NCBI GenBank assembly: GCA_017535785.1
Contig: JAFXTN010000014.1
Location: 20,977-84,976 of the forward strand
Reading direction: 5' to 3'
DNA length: 64,000 bases
Source of the DNA: Butyrivibrio sp.
GTDB taxonomy: Bacteria; Bacillota; Clostridia; Lachnospirales; Lachnospiraceae
Positions 25,191 to 33,634 of the stretch are shown here, one piece after another. A program made the translations under genes and the position numbers. The notes under the pieces were generated by a model. That model did not search any database, was not told where the DNA came from, and saw nothing but the letters and a program-made list of their open reading frames with translations. The stretch's first letter is position 1, and each line of letters starts with the position of its first letter.

Positions 25191-26225
25191 TTATTCTTTA
25201 GTGAGGTCAACAGCGTAGTAATTCTTTTCAGTGAATTCGCTTGATCCTGTCTTGAGATATCCGATCTCGTTGAGCGCGGTGGAGAAGTACTTAACATCAC
25301 CTTCTATGCTGTGTTCTCCGGCAGCTCTTGATTCTTCGCTCGGATATTCATAGGACTTTATAAGAGAAACAGCGAGATCTTTGTCACTGATCTGCGAGTA
25401 TTTTCCTTCGATAATGAGATCCACGGCTTCCTCAGGGTTCTTGCTTATCCAGTCCTGAGCTTTGTGGTATGCACGAAGGAGGGCTGCGACCTTCTCGGGT
25501 TCACTTTCAAGAACCTTGTTTGACGCAAACAGGAAGCAGCAGTATTTACCTGCGAAAGCAGGATCGGTAGAAAGATCAAAAAGAACTTTTACCTTGCCTT
25601 CTTTTTCTGCTATAGATCCGAGAGGATCCCACATTGCCGCTACATCAATATCTCCGTTTAAAAGAGCTGCGAGCTCTAGGTTTCCGTCCGAATAGGGAAG
25701 GAAGGTCACTTCGCCGTCTTCCTGAAGCGCAGATATTCCGGCCTGCTCAACCCATACGCTTGCAACCTGATGAGGTGTTCCGCCGATCTCGTCGACACCG
25801 ATCTTCTTGCCTTTTAGGTCTTCAGCTTTGGAGATATCGGAATCGGGGCGAACCACAAATTTGATACATCCGTTGTGGAAACCGTCTACGACTTTAACAC
25901 CGACACCTTCTTCGATAGAAGGGAAAAACTGGAAGTCACCGTTTACCATGGGGATCGTTCCGTTGTTGAGTCCGATCTTTCTGGTCTCGAAGTCAGCAGA
26001 GATAAGCTCTACGTCAAAGCCTTCTTCGGCAAAAAAGCCTTTTTCATAGGCTACATATGTAGGCGCTCCGCAGAGTGCTCCGTCTTTTCCGGGAAGCTGT
26101 ATTTTTCCGTATTTATATTGTGTTTCCGACGCTGCACTTTTTCCGCATCCAATTAAAGCGGATGCTGTCAGCGTTAGAAGTAGGGCAATGCTGAATAATC
26201 TTTTTCCGATCAATTTCTTTTTCAT
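25191..26225 (-). CDS. NMT1/SsuA-like ABC substrate-binding lipoprotein
   Basis: Extracellular lipoprotein of about 344 residues. The signal peptide ends in the lipobox LIGC (Cys at about residue 28). The mature part has GAPTYVAYEKGFFAEEGFDVELI, GVKVVDGFHNGCIKFVV, LKGKKIGVDEIGGTPH and ALLNGDIDVAAMWDPLG, the pattern of NMT1/SsuA/TauA-type proteins that bind sulfonates, taurine, nitrate or thiamine precursors. The frame is open from 26249, but the ATG at 26225 with GGGAG upstream gives a proper signal peptide. The location right after cysK favours an organosulfur substrate. The ligand itself is not shown by the sequence. Confidence 0.9.
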   Translation of the reverse strand: MKKKLIGKRLFSIALLLTLTASALIGCGKSAASETQYKYGKIQLPGKDGALCGAPTYVAYEKGFFAEEGFDVELISADFETRKIGLNNGTIPMVNGDFQFFPSIEEGVGVKVVDGFHNGCIKFVVRPDSDISKAEDLKGKKIGVDEIGGTPHQVASVWVEQAGISALQEDGEVTFLPYSDGNLELAALLNGDIDVAAMWDPLGSIAEKEGKVKVLFDLSTDPAFAGKYCCFLFASNKVLESEPEKVAALLRAYHKAQDWISKNPEEAVDLIIEGKYSQISDKDLAVSLIKSYEYPSEESRAAGEHSIEGDVKYFSTALNEIGYLKTGSSEFTEKNYYAVDLTKE

Positions 26226-26245
26226 AAAAATCTTCTCCCTTGAAA

Positions 26246-27229
26246 TCATTGATATAGGTTAGTAGAAAGGTAGCGAAGTCCTGTGTCGGGGAATATTGCT
26301 ACGATCGTCTTTCCTTTGTTTTCCGGTCTTCTTGCGATCTGTTCCGCAGCGTAGAGTATCGCTCCCGAAGATGCACCTATAAGGATGCCGTCAGTCTTTG
26401 CAACTGCTCTGGCAGCTTCGTATGCCTGCGCGGTCTCTACGGGGAAACATTCGTCGTAGTAGGCGGGATCGAGATTTGAAGGAACAAACTCTTTTGGTAT
26501 ACCTTCAAAAGGATGTACGCCTGCAATCTCTTCCGGATGAGGATTTTTTTCCGAAGGGATAGATCCTTCACCGGGCTGCACTGCTATGACCTTGACTTCA
26601 GGCTTTTTAGACTTGAGGTACTTGCCTACACCTGTGATCGTTCCGCCGGTTCCTACGGCAGCTACAACGATGTCAACTTTTCCTTCCGTATCGTTCCAGA
26701 TCTCCGGGGCGGTAGTCCGGTAATGGATATCCGGATTGGCAGGATTGGCGTCCTGATTTACGATGAATATGTTGTCGTCGCCGGCTGATAACTTTTTGTA
26801 AAATGCGGCGTATCCTGCGACATAGTCATTGTGGTTTTCATCCAATGCTTTTTTTACTTCGGGAATATCGCTCATATTTGCGACTTCTGTCCCGAAAGCT
26901 TTCATTACTTTAAAACGTTCGATACTTACGTTGTCCTGAACATAGATGCGGGATTTATATCCTTTGATAGCTGCAAAAGCCGCAAGTCCTATTCCTGTAT
27001 TTCCGCTTGTTGCCTCGACTATCGTTCCTCCGGGCTTTAGACTTCCGTCTTTTTCCGCAGCTTCTATCATGCTAAGTGCAATCCTGTCTTTGATGCTTTG
27101 GTTTGGATTGTAGTATTCGATCTTTCCCAAAATATCAGCAGCTAACTGCTTTTGCTTGATAAAACCGTTCAAGCGTAAGAGAGGTGTGTTTCCTATGAGT
27201 TCTGTGATCGATTCGTATATTCGACTCAT
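26246..27229 (-). CDS. cysK: Cysteine synthase (O-acetylserine sulfhydrylase)
   Basis: PLP enzyme of 327 residues that joins sulfide to O-acetylserine. PLP lysine lies in NQSIKDRIALSMI, the substrate loop in EATSGNTGIGLAAFAAIKG, and the phosphate-binding loop in VAAVGTGGTITGVGKYLK. The C-terminal DGILIGASSGAILYAA is typical. The active-site loop reads YYNPNQSIKDR. It is the first gene of the eight-gene run, with a clean AAAGGAG site. A terminator-like hairpin stands just upstream in the leader, so read-through may be controlled. Confidence 0.93.
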   Translation of the reverse strand: MSRIYESITELIGNTPLLRLNGFIKQKQLAADILGKIEYYNPNQSIKDRIALSMIEAAEKDGSLKPGGTIVEATSGNTGIGLAAFAAIKGYKSRIYVQDNVSIERFKVMKAFGTEVANMSDIPEVKKALDENHNDYVAGYAAFYKKLSAGDDNIFIVNQDANPANPDIHYRTTAPEIWNDTEGKVDIVVAAVGTGGTITGVGKYLKSKKPEVKVIAVQPGEGSIPSEKNPHPEEIAGVHPFEGIPKEFVPSNLDPAYYDECFPVETAQAYEAARAVAKTDGILIGASSGAILYAAEQIARRPENKGKTIVAIFPDTGLRYLSTNLYQ

Positions 27230-27235
27230 ATGTTG

Positions 27236-27290
27236 CTCCTTTCAAAAAAGTAAAAACCAGAGATATTGTTAAATACCTCTGGTTTTCCAG
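27236..27290 (-). promoter_or_regulatory. Terminator-like hairpin in the cysK leader (candidate attenuator)
   Basis: On the minus strand, AAAACCAGAGGTATT pairs with AATATCTCTGGTTTT (15-bp stem with one G-U pair, 4-base loop; plus 27253-27286) and is followed by TTTTTACTTTTTT, then AAGGAG and the cysK ATG. Just upstream, CTGG-AAAA-CCAG can form a competing hairpin that uses the same CCAG. No minus-strand gene lies upstream, so this is a leader element and not the end of another gene. I could not match it to a T-box or a known riboswitch. Confidence 0.65.
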
Positions 27291-27369
27291 TCAGCTTCTC
27301 TGATTCAATTCGCTCAAATGTTATCACATAAAATCGGAGTTGCCCATTTCATTAAATTTATCAGCTGCA

Positions 27370-27384
27370 ATAAGATTTTCTTAT
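27370..27384. promoter_or_regulatory. Inverted repeat in the cysK/thioesterase divergent region
   Basis: ATAAGA-TTT-TCTTAT is a 6-bp inverted repeat located between the divergent cysK operon and the thioesterase gene. It could be an operator for a LysR-type or other dimeric regulator. No such regulator is encoded nearby. Confidence 0.35.
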
Positions 27385-27474
27385 ATCATGCGAGAAAACG
27401 TCGGAAGCGGCATAAATAGTACACCATTTTGGCTCGTAATGGCGTATAATTAATTATTATTGGAGGGACGGTAT

Positions 27475-27981
27475 ATGGCAAAAGTATTTCATGTAGATCA
27501 TCAGATAGACAAGAAGAATGTGGAGGACTCAATAACAGAGTGGACCAGAGTCGTTAAGTATGGCGACATCAATAGCGAGAACAGGCTGTTTGGTGGCAAG
27601 CTCATGTCGTGGATCGATGAAGTTGCGGGGACGGTTGCATTAAGACATTCAGGAAATCCTGTAGCGACAGCTGCTGTAGATAACATGCAGTTCAAGCAGG
27701 GAGCTAAGCTCGACGATATCATCGTTATAATCGGAAAGATCACTTATGTCGGCAAGACTTCTATGGAAGTCAGAGTCGATACATATGTTGAAGATAGACG
27801 TAACGGGATGCGGCATGTTCTCAACAGGGCATATCTCACAGAGGTGTGTATCGATGATGACGATAGTCCGGTTCTTGTTCCTTACGGCTTGAACATTAAA
27901 ACTGAATCCGAAAGAGCTGAGTGGGAAGGCGCCGAAAAGCGCATAGCACTTAGAAAACAGCGCAGGATGGAAGGATTCTAA
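27475..27981 (+). CDS. Hotdog-fold acyl-CoA thioesterase
   Basis: Thioesterase of about 168 residues of the YciA/BACH type. The hotdog helix is in NRLFGGKLMSWIDEVAGTVALRH, with the catalytic Asp in the WIDE stretch. It continues with ATAAVDNMQFKQGAKLDDIIVI and YVGKTSMEVRVDTYVED, which are typical of the family. It hydrolyses short- or medium-chain acyl-CoA in the cytosol. The frame is open from a TTG at 27460 that includes the ribosome site. GGAGGG at 27463 points to the ATG at 27475. A perfect TATAAT lies at 27445-27450. The gene is monocistronic, ending in a strong terminator. Confidence 0.88.
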   Translation: MAKVFHVDHQIDKKNVEDSITEWTRVVKYGDINSENRLFGGKLMSWIDEVAGTVALRHSGNPVATAAVDNMQFKQGAKLDDIIVIIGKITYVGKTSMEVRVDTYVEDRRNGMRHVLNRAYLTEVCIDDDDSPVLVPYGLNIKTESERAEWEGAEKRIALRKQRRMEGF

Positions 27982-28013
27982 GGAATTCTTTTTCTGAGAT
28001 TATATGAAGTGAT

Positions 28014-28053
28014 AAACACGGCAGGTGAGATCTGATTGGCTGCCGTGTTTTTT
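28014..28053 (+). terminator. Terminator of the thioesterase gene
   Basis: A perfect 11-bp stem AAACACGGCAG/CTGCCGTGTTT with a 15-base loop is followed by a T-run. It ends directly before the tandem hairpin array. Confidence 0.9.
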
Positions 28054-28333
28054 CTTCTCTTAACAGATAGAAATCTATATTTGCTTGTTTTTATCTGTGT
28101 ATTTCCCGGGTTTTTCTCTTGGGAAATTCTTCAAACCACAGATAAGTTGCTTTTTCTCGAGTGTTTTATCTGTGGTTTTTTACTATTCTTCATAAACCAT
28201 TTCCTTTTTTCTTCAAAAAACCACAGACTTATTTAAGCATTTTCTAACTCTTATCTGTGTTCTTATGAAAATCTCCACGAATTGCGTTCAGAAATCACAG
28301 ATAAACAGAGCTTTTTATGCAATTTTATCTGTA
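28052..28333. repeat. Array of four tandem hairpin units (CACAGATAA-N20-TTATCTGTG)
   Basis: Four units each consist of CACAGATAA (or a near copy), exactly 20 bases, and TTATCTGTG: 28062-28099, 28137-28174, 28222-28259 and 28296-28333. The distance between the two arms is 29 bases in all four. Units recur every 75-85 bp, and units 1-3 are preceded by TTCTTC (28052, 28127, 28209). Unit 2 has the longest stem, 13 bp (AAACCACAGATAA/TTATCTGTGGTTT); unit 4 keeps its outer stem with different bases. The region 27982-28461 holds no credible gene. The 66-codon frame crossing it is low-complexity and has no ribosome site. Confidence 0.8.
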
Positions 28334-28461
28334 ATTATCCTGATCCGATTTTTCTCTTTTTCATGGTGCTAGAAAGACAGGTTTTAGATACGCCTGTGTA
28401 AGATTAAAGCGTCTGTGATCATATCAGTATATTGCATTTATAACATCTGAGTGTTAAAATT

Positions 28462-28492
28462 TTGACATATGGCTTTGAATATTACATATCAT
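28462..28492 (+). promoter_or_regulatory. Putative ptb-buk promoter
   Basis: A perfect TTGACA (28462-28467) is followed after 16 bases by TACATA (28484-28489) or after 19 by TATCAT (28487-28492). The -10 is AT-rich and not unique. It lies about 30 bases before the ptb ATG. Confidence 0.55.
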
Positions 28493-28518
28493 ATAAATTA
28501 TGTGGAGGTTTTTTTATC

Positions 28519-29433
28519 ATGAGTAAGAACTTTGATGACATTTTGGCTAAGCTTAAGACAGCGACAACCAAGAAGATGTCTGTTGCCGTAGCGCAGGACA
28601 CACACGTACTTGAGGCTGTTAAGGTGGCTAAGGAGAGAGGAATCGTTGAACCCATTCTCGTTGGTGACAAGGATGAGATCGCGAAGAAGGCAGCAGAGGT
28701 TGGAATGAACCTTGACGATTACGAGATCATCGATGTTAAGGATACCATCGAGGCTGCTCGTACAGCGGTTTCACTTGTACATGACGGCAAGGCTGACATT
28801 TACATGAAGGGTGCTTTGGAGTCCAAGGATTTCCTTAAGAGCGTTCTTGATAAGGAAGTTGGTCTTCGTACAGGTCGTCCTCTTTCACACGTATGCGTGT
28901 TTGAGATTCCCGGAATCGATCGTCTTCTTTTCCTTACAGACGTTGCATTCATGCCCTATCCGACACTTGAGGATAAAAAAGTCATCATTGAATATACAGT
29001 AGATGTAGCAAGAGCTTGCGGCGTTGATTGCCCTAAGGTTGCTCCGCTTGCAGCAGTTGAGGTTGTTAATCCCAAGATGCCCGTTACAGTTGAGGCTGCT
29101 GAGCTTACAAGACTCAACGAGGAAGGCGAGATCAAGAACTGCATCGTTGACGGACCTCTTTCAATGGATCTTGCTATCGATCCCGAGGCTGCTCAGCACA
29201 AGGCAGGAGCTCTTGACAGAAAGATCGTCGGCGACGCCGATATCCTTCTTTTCCCTGATATCCACGCAGGTAACCTTACATACAAGACAATCGTAAGACT
29301 TGCCAAGGTTAAGAACGGTAACATCCTTACAGGAACAAAGGCACCCGTTATCCTTACATCAAGATCTGACAGTGTTGAGGTTAAGGTTAACTCAATCGCA
29401 TTAGCAGCTGTTGTAGCAGCTGAGAGAACTTGA
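28519..29433 (+). CDS. ptb: Phosphate butyryltransferase
   Basis: Cytosolic enzyme of 304 residues that converts butyryl-CoA and phosphate to butyryl-phosphate, the step before butyrate kinase. The phosphate acetyl/butyryltransferase fold is seen in VAVAQDTHVLEAVKVAKERGIVEPILVGD, DIYMKGALESKDFLKSVLD, GPLSMDLAIDPEAAQHK and DILLFPDIHAGNLTYKTI. The frame is open from a codon at 28462 that is the promoter -35. GGAGG at 28503-28507 fixes the ATG at 28519. It is followed after 89 bp by buk. Together they form the energy-yielding end of butyrate fermentation. Confidence 0.93.
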   Translation: MSKNFDDILAKLKTATTKKMSVAVAQDTHVLEAVKVAKERGIVEPILVGDKDEIAKKAAEVGMNLDDYEIIDVKDTIEAARTAVSLVHDGKADIYMKGALESKDFLKSVLDKEVGLRTGRPLSHVCVFEIPGIDRLLFLTDVAFMPYPTLEDKKVIIEYTVDVARACGVDCPKVAPLAAVEVVNPKMPVTVEAAELTRLNEEGEIKNCIVDGPLSMDLAIDPEAAQHKAGALDRKIVGDADILLFPDIHAGNLTYKTIVRLAKVKNGNILTGTKAPVILTSRSDSVEVKVNSIALAAVVAAERT

Positions 29434-29522
29434 TGAGGTTCTTTCGAATCTGGTTCGAACGTCTTCCAGCGAGGGCTTGTCCCGAGAGCGGAAGTTCATT
29501 ATGAAAAAGAAAGGAAAAGACC

Positions 29523-30587
29523 ATGATAAAAAGTTTAATTATAAATCCCGGTTCCACATCAACAAAGGTTGGTATCTTCGAGGACGAGACACTTGTTAAA
29601 GAGGAGACCTTAAGACATAGCACAGAGGAGATCAATCAGTACGCTACGATCATCGATCAGAAGGATTTTCGTAAGAACATCATTCTTGATTTCCTTAAAA
29701 AAGAAAACATCGACATCAAGTCTTTTAACGTGATCGTAGGAAGAGGCGGACTTCTTCGTCCCATTCCGGGCGGCACATATGAGTGCACAGACGCTCTTCT
29801 TGAGGACCTTAAGAAGGGAGTTCAGGGACAGCACGCATCTAACCTCGGCGGTATCCTTGCAAGAGAGATCGGCGATGAGATCGGTGTTCCTTCATACATC
29901 GTAGATCCCGTTGTTGTTGACGAGATGGACGAGGTTGCTCGTATTTCAGGTATTCCTGAGGTTGAGCGTGTATCTATCGACCACCCTCTTAACCAGAAGG
30001 CTGTTGCAAGAAGATATGCAAAAGAGATCGGCAAGAAGTACGAGGACATCAGCGTTATCGTTGTTCACATGGGTGGCGGTACATCAACAGGTGTTCACAA
30101 GAACGGCAAGATGGTAGACGTATTTGCTGCACTTAACGGTGACGGCGCATTCTCACCTGAGAGAGCTAACGGAATCCCTGCTAAGGCACTCGTTGATCTT
30201 TGCTTCTCAGGAAAGTTCACATACGATGAGATGAAAAAGAAGATCGTAGGTGGCGGCGGACTTAACGCATACCTTGGAACAAACGACATGAGAGAAGTTA
30301 ACAAGATGTGTGAAGAGGGAGATGCTAAGGCTAACCTCATCCGTGACGCATTCATCTATCAGATCTGCAAGAACATCGGCGCTTGCGCTACAGTTCTTAA
30401 GGGTAAGGTTGATCAGATCATCCTTACAGGCGGTATCGCTTACGGACAGGTTATCACAGACAAGATCAAGGATCGTGTTGACTGGATCGCACCTGTAACT
30501 GTTTATCCCGGAGAGGATGAGCTCCTTGCACTTGCACAGGGCGCTATCCGTGTAATGAACGGAGAGGAAGAAGCTAAGAAATATTAA
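29523..30587 (+). CDS. buk: Butyrate kinase
   Basis: Kinase of 354 residues that makes butyrate and ATP from butyryl-phosphate and ADP. It belongs to the acetate-kinase superfamily: phosphate-1 loop [16 protein letters not shown] at residues ~6-21, then [35 protein letters not shown], the adenosine region [16 protein letters not shown] and the end [31 protein letters not shown] precedes the ATG. It is followed by a strong terminator, so ptb-buk is a two-gene operon. Confidence 0.95.
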   Translation: MIKSLIINPGSTSTKVGIFEDETLVKEETLRHSTEEINQYATIIDQKDFRKNIILDFLKKENIDIKSFNVIVGRGGLLRPIPGGTYECTDALLEDLKKGVQGQHASNLGGILAREIGDEIGVPSYIVDPVVVDEMDEVARISGIPEVERVSIDHPLNQKAVARRYAKEIGKKYEDISVIVVHMGGGTSTGVHKNGKMVDVFAALNGDGAFSPERANGIPAKALVDLCFSGKFTYDEMKKKIVGGGGLNAYLGTNDMREVNKMCEEGDAKANLIRDAFIYQICKNIGACATVLKGKVDQIILTGGIAYGQVITDKIKDRVDWIAPVTVYPGEDELLALAQGAIRVMNGEEEAKKY

Positions 30588-30607
30588 TTTGATCATATGA
30601 GCTTAAG

Positions 30608-30650
30608 GAGCTGCAACAGGAAAAATATATTCCTGCGGCAGCTCTTTTTT
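30608..30650 (+). terminator. Terminator of ptb-buk
   Basis: GAGCTGC/GCAGCTC forms the lower stem and AGGAA/TTCCT the upper stem, followed by TTTTTT. Confidence 0.88.
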
Positions 30651-30704
30651 CATGGGAAAAACAGGTAATTATGATAAAATATATATACTTTGATTGGAGA
30701 TTAT

Positions 30705-31982
30705 ATGAAAAACACTCTGCACAAGGTTAGATCATCTAAATCACCCAACAAACAGATCAAGGAGAAATACAGCCTCAGCTATTTCTTCTTTTCATTGTGC
30801 CTGTGTTTTTTGGTTGGATTCAACGTTCTTTTGACTGCCGGATTTATAAACAGATACAGCGATTATCTGCAGGACTATAAGTCGATCAATAATATCATCG
30901 GCTCTTATGATGATTCTAAGGCCGCATTCTTAACTTATTCCCGTTCTCGTAATGAAGATGATCTTTTGGCATTTCAAAACGCAAATGCAAGTATATTCAG
31001 TGAACTCGATAATTCCGAGCACAGCATGAAAGCGGACAGAAACTGCATCATGATGTACAGGATCGTTTATCAGATGCTGGAACACAGGCAGGAGCTTATG
31101 CAGGAATACGTCAGTTACGGACGTGTGAGCATAAGTGAGATCGAAGAGTTAAATTTCCAGATAGAAAGAAACTTAAATCTGCTGACAACATATTACATAG
31201 ATTATGTCAGTGTCAGATTTTCGCAGTATGCTACACATATAAAGAGAGTGCTCATAGTTGGAAACATCGTACTCGTGGTCATCACCATCATAGCGTTCAT
31301 GCTAAATACTACGATATACAGAGATTTCATGAGGACCAGACTTGAAAACGAAAAGCAGAAGCGTCACATCGCAGAAGCCAGAATGCATGAGCTTCAGATG
31401 CAGATGAATCCGCATTTTCTTTTTAACACATTGAGTCTTGTGATCAGGAATATACAGATGGGCGAGGGCGACACCGCTATAAGGCTTGTCAAAGCGACCT
31501 CGCAGCTACTCAGAAAATCGATCGCGGTCGGAAATGATACGATCACGATAGACGAGGAACTGGAGCTTCTTGAGAAATATCTTTTTGTCCAAAAGATACA
31601 TTGCAAGGGCAGGATCAGCATTAAGCTTGATGTGAGAAAGTCTTACATGGATGACGAGATGAGGATACCGCCGCTTATTATCCAGCCGCTTGTTGAGAAT
31701 GCGATCCTGCATGGACTTAAGGACACGACGGCGGACGGACAGGTCAACGTATCGATCGAAGAAAAGACCGATATGATCCAAGTACAGGTGCAGGACAACG
31801 GCTGCGGAATCCCGGAAGATGTTGTGAGCAATATCATGGGACATGTTCAGATGGAAAGGATCGGATTAAGTAACTTATATGAGAGGCTCTGCTTTTTTTA
31901 CCACAGGGAAGATTGCATGAAGATAGAGAGCAGTTCGGAAGGAACCATGATTACACTTTATTTGTATAAAGAGGTTGAGTAG
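30705..31982 (+). CDS. LytS/YesM-type sensor histidine kinase
   Basis: Membrane kinase of about 425 residues. TM1 is YFFFSLCLCFLVGFNVLLTAGFI and TM2 is VLIVGNIVLVVITIIAFML. They enclose a ~150-residue extracellular sensor, which is mostly helical. The HisKA_5-type phosphoacceptor is in MQMNPHFLFNTLS. The ATPase N-box is PLVENAILHGL and the G-box VQDNGCGIP. The frame opens at a TTG at 30690 that contains the site TTGGAGA. The ATG at 30705 is preferred. It overlaps the response regulator by one base. The pair is next to a TRAP transporter and probably regulates it in response to the transported acid or sugar acid. Confidence 0.9.
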   Translation: MKNTLHKVRSSKSPNKQIKEKYSLSYFFFSLCLCFLVGFNVLLTAGFINRYSDYLQDYKSINNIIGSYDDSKAAFLTYSRSRNEDDLLAFQNANASIFSELDNSEHSMKADRNCIMMYRIVYQMLEHRQELMQEYVSYGRVSISEIEELNFQIERNLNLLTTYYIDYVSVRFSQYATHIKRVLIVGNIVLVVITIIAFMLNTTIYRDFMRTRLENEKQKRHIAEARMHELQMQMNPHFLFNTLSLVIRNIQMGEGDTAIRLVKATSQLLRKSIAVGNDTITIDEELELLEKYLFVQKIHCKGRISIKLDVRKSYMDDEMRIPPLIIQPLVENAILHGLKDTTADGQVNVSIEEKTDMIQVQVQDNGCGIPEDVVSNIMGHVQMERIGLSNLYERLCFFYHREDCMKIESSSEGTMITLYLYKEVE

Positions 31983-33529
31983 TGGCAGTTAGAGTTATTA
32001 TCGCGGATGATGAGGAATATGAGAGAGATTACCTAAAAAAGACGCTCTCCGAGAATTACGAGGGCGTGCTTGATGTGGTTTACGTTGCGGCAGACGGGGC
32101 GGAAGCGCTTGAGAAGGCAAAAGAGCTAAGACCCGATATCTGCCTTTTTGACATACGTATGCCCAGGCTCGACGGGCTCGAGGTTACAGAGCAGCTGATC
32201 GAGGCGCACCCTGATGTTCAGGTTGTGATAGTCTCGGCTTATGACGATTTTTCTTATGCCAAACAGGCAATGAGACTTGGGGTAAAAGATTTTTTGGTAA
32301 AGCCCTATCTGGACAAAGAACTGTTTCAGACGATCGACAATATAATCGCGACGATCGGAGGCTTTAATAAGAAATCATCTGCCGACAAGATCATCGATGC
32401 GGTCACTGCGGATATAGACAGGGATATAGTCTGGGAGCTTGCGCTCAAGCAAAAAGATGGTGCGGAAATGGCCAAGGAGTTGTCTCTTTGGGGGATAGGC
32501 GAGGCACAGTGTAAGTGCGTTGCTTTCTATTATGACGGTATAAAAAGAATTGACGAAAAGGGCTGCGATATCGTAAAGGGGATCTTTCATATCGGCGGAA
32601 CGCAGACGCTTCTGAGTAAGCTCTTTGATCTGATGGTTGTGTATGTGTTCGCGGAAGATGAAGACTCTTTTATCGAGCTTAACCAGTGCATCGGCAAGAC
32701 CAGAAATTACATGAAGGATCTCGGGAGAGGTACGGTTTACTGCGGTGTCAGCGGAATCTACAATAGCTCGGAGGCGGGCAAAGGATTTGAAGAGGCTGCA
32801 GGCTTTATAGGAACTTACGGTGACAGGGATGTTCAAAACGGTATTGAAAAAGATATTGCTGATATCAGGAGCATTCTTGAGATCACAGACAAAGCAGGCT
32901 TTGCCATGGCGAGCAGAAACAGGGAACAAGCTCTTTTGTGGCTCTCTAAGCTTAGGATGAGCCTTATGGGAGAGTATTCGGGAAAAGAGCTGTCGGATGC
33001 TTACCTTCAGCAGCTCATGGTCATCCTGCGCGGACTCAACAGAAGACTTGGTATCAGGATCACCAATGAAGACGTGGACAGGCTTGTTGTCGGTTTTGAG
33101 CAAGAGGGCTGCGATATGGATAAGATCACGGCGCAGGTCGTGGACGAGCTTATAGAGCGCTCTCCCGATGTTCAGATCAATCACAATGTTATAGTTGTGC
33201 GCCGTGCCAAGGATTACATTAAGGATCATTATAAGGAGCAGATCAATCTGCAGATCGTTGCGGATGCAAACGGAGTAAGCCCCGGGCATCTTAGCAAGTG
33301 CTTTAAGAATATAGAGAAAAAGGGATTTTCCGAATATCTTACAAGTGTCAGACTTAATGAGGCAAAAGAGCTGATGAGGAAAGGTGACATGAGTATCCAG
33401 GAGATCGCTTACGAAGTCGGTTTTTCCGATTCCAATTATTTCGGAAAGAGCTTTAAAAAGAACGAAGGTATCACGCCTAAGGAGTACTGTTCCATGATGA
33501 TCCTCGATTCCGGACAGGCAGGAAAATAA
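31982..33529 (+). CDS. YesN-type response regulator (REC plus AraC HTH)
   Basis: Protein of 515 residues. A receiver domain (residues ~1-125) has VIIADDEEYERD with the acidic pocket and the phosphoacceptor Asp in DICLFDIRMPRLDG, then VIVSAYDDFSYAKQAM and FLVKPY. A ~280-residue linker domain follows. The C-terminus is an AraC-type double HTH (INLQIVADANGVSPGHLSKCF and IQEIAYEVGFSDSNYFGKSFKK, ending GITPKEY). It starts at a GTG that overlaps the kinase stop. The following TRAP operon, 105 bp away, is the likely target. Confidence 0.92.
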   Translation: MAVRVIIADDEEYERDYLKKTLSENYEGVLDVVYVAADGAEALEKAKELRPDICLFDIRMPRLDGLEVTEQLIEAHPDVQVVIVSAYDDFSYAKQAMRLGVKDFLVKPYLDKELFQTIDNIIATIGGFNKKSSADKIIDAVTADIDRDIVWELALKQKDGAEMAKELSLWGIGEAQCKCVAFYYDGIKRIDEKGCDIVKGIFHIGGTQTLLSKLFDLMVVYVFAEDEDSFIELNQCIGKTRNYMKDLGRGTVYCGVSGIYNSSEAGKGFEEAAGFIGTYGDRDVQNGIEKDIADIRSILEITDKAGFAMASRNREQALLWLSKLRMSLMGEYSGKELSDAYLQQLMVILRGLNRRLGIRITNEDVDRLVVGFEQEGCDMDKITAQVVDELIERSPDVQINHNVIVVRRAKDYIKDHYKEQINLQIVADANGVSPGHLSKCFKNIEKKGFSEYLTSVRLNEAKELMRKGDMSIQEIAYEVGFSDSNYFGKSFKKNEGITPKEYCSMMILDSGQAGK

Positions 33530-33634
33530 TAGCAACCATTTTTTACTCTTTTTAATATTTTATTACCTTTATGAACTATTTGTTCCTTCTTACAATTACG
33601 GTGTAACGGACCAAATATTTATGGAGGTGGTTGT

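Noticed and set aside
27240-27420. cysK leader considered as a T-box or SAM riboswitch
   Set aside because: No T-box consensus, specifier loop or SAM-type core could be found, so only a generic attenuator is claimed.
28036-28236. 66-codon plus-strand frame in the array region
   Set aside because: It begins inside the terminator of the previous gene, has no ribosome site, is Phe/Leu-rich from T-rich DNA and is crossed by the hairpin repeats.
28052-28333. Array considered as a CRISPR
   Set aside because: The repeats are only 9-bp arms, unevenly spaced and alternately oriented, with no cas genes nearby.
32375-33535. 386-codon minus-strand frame opposite the response regulator
   Set aside because: It is the complement of a clear REC-AraC gene, and its protein has no recognisable domain.
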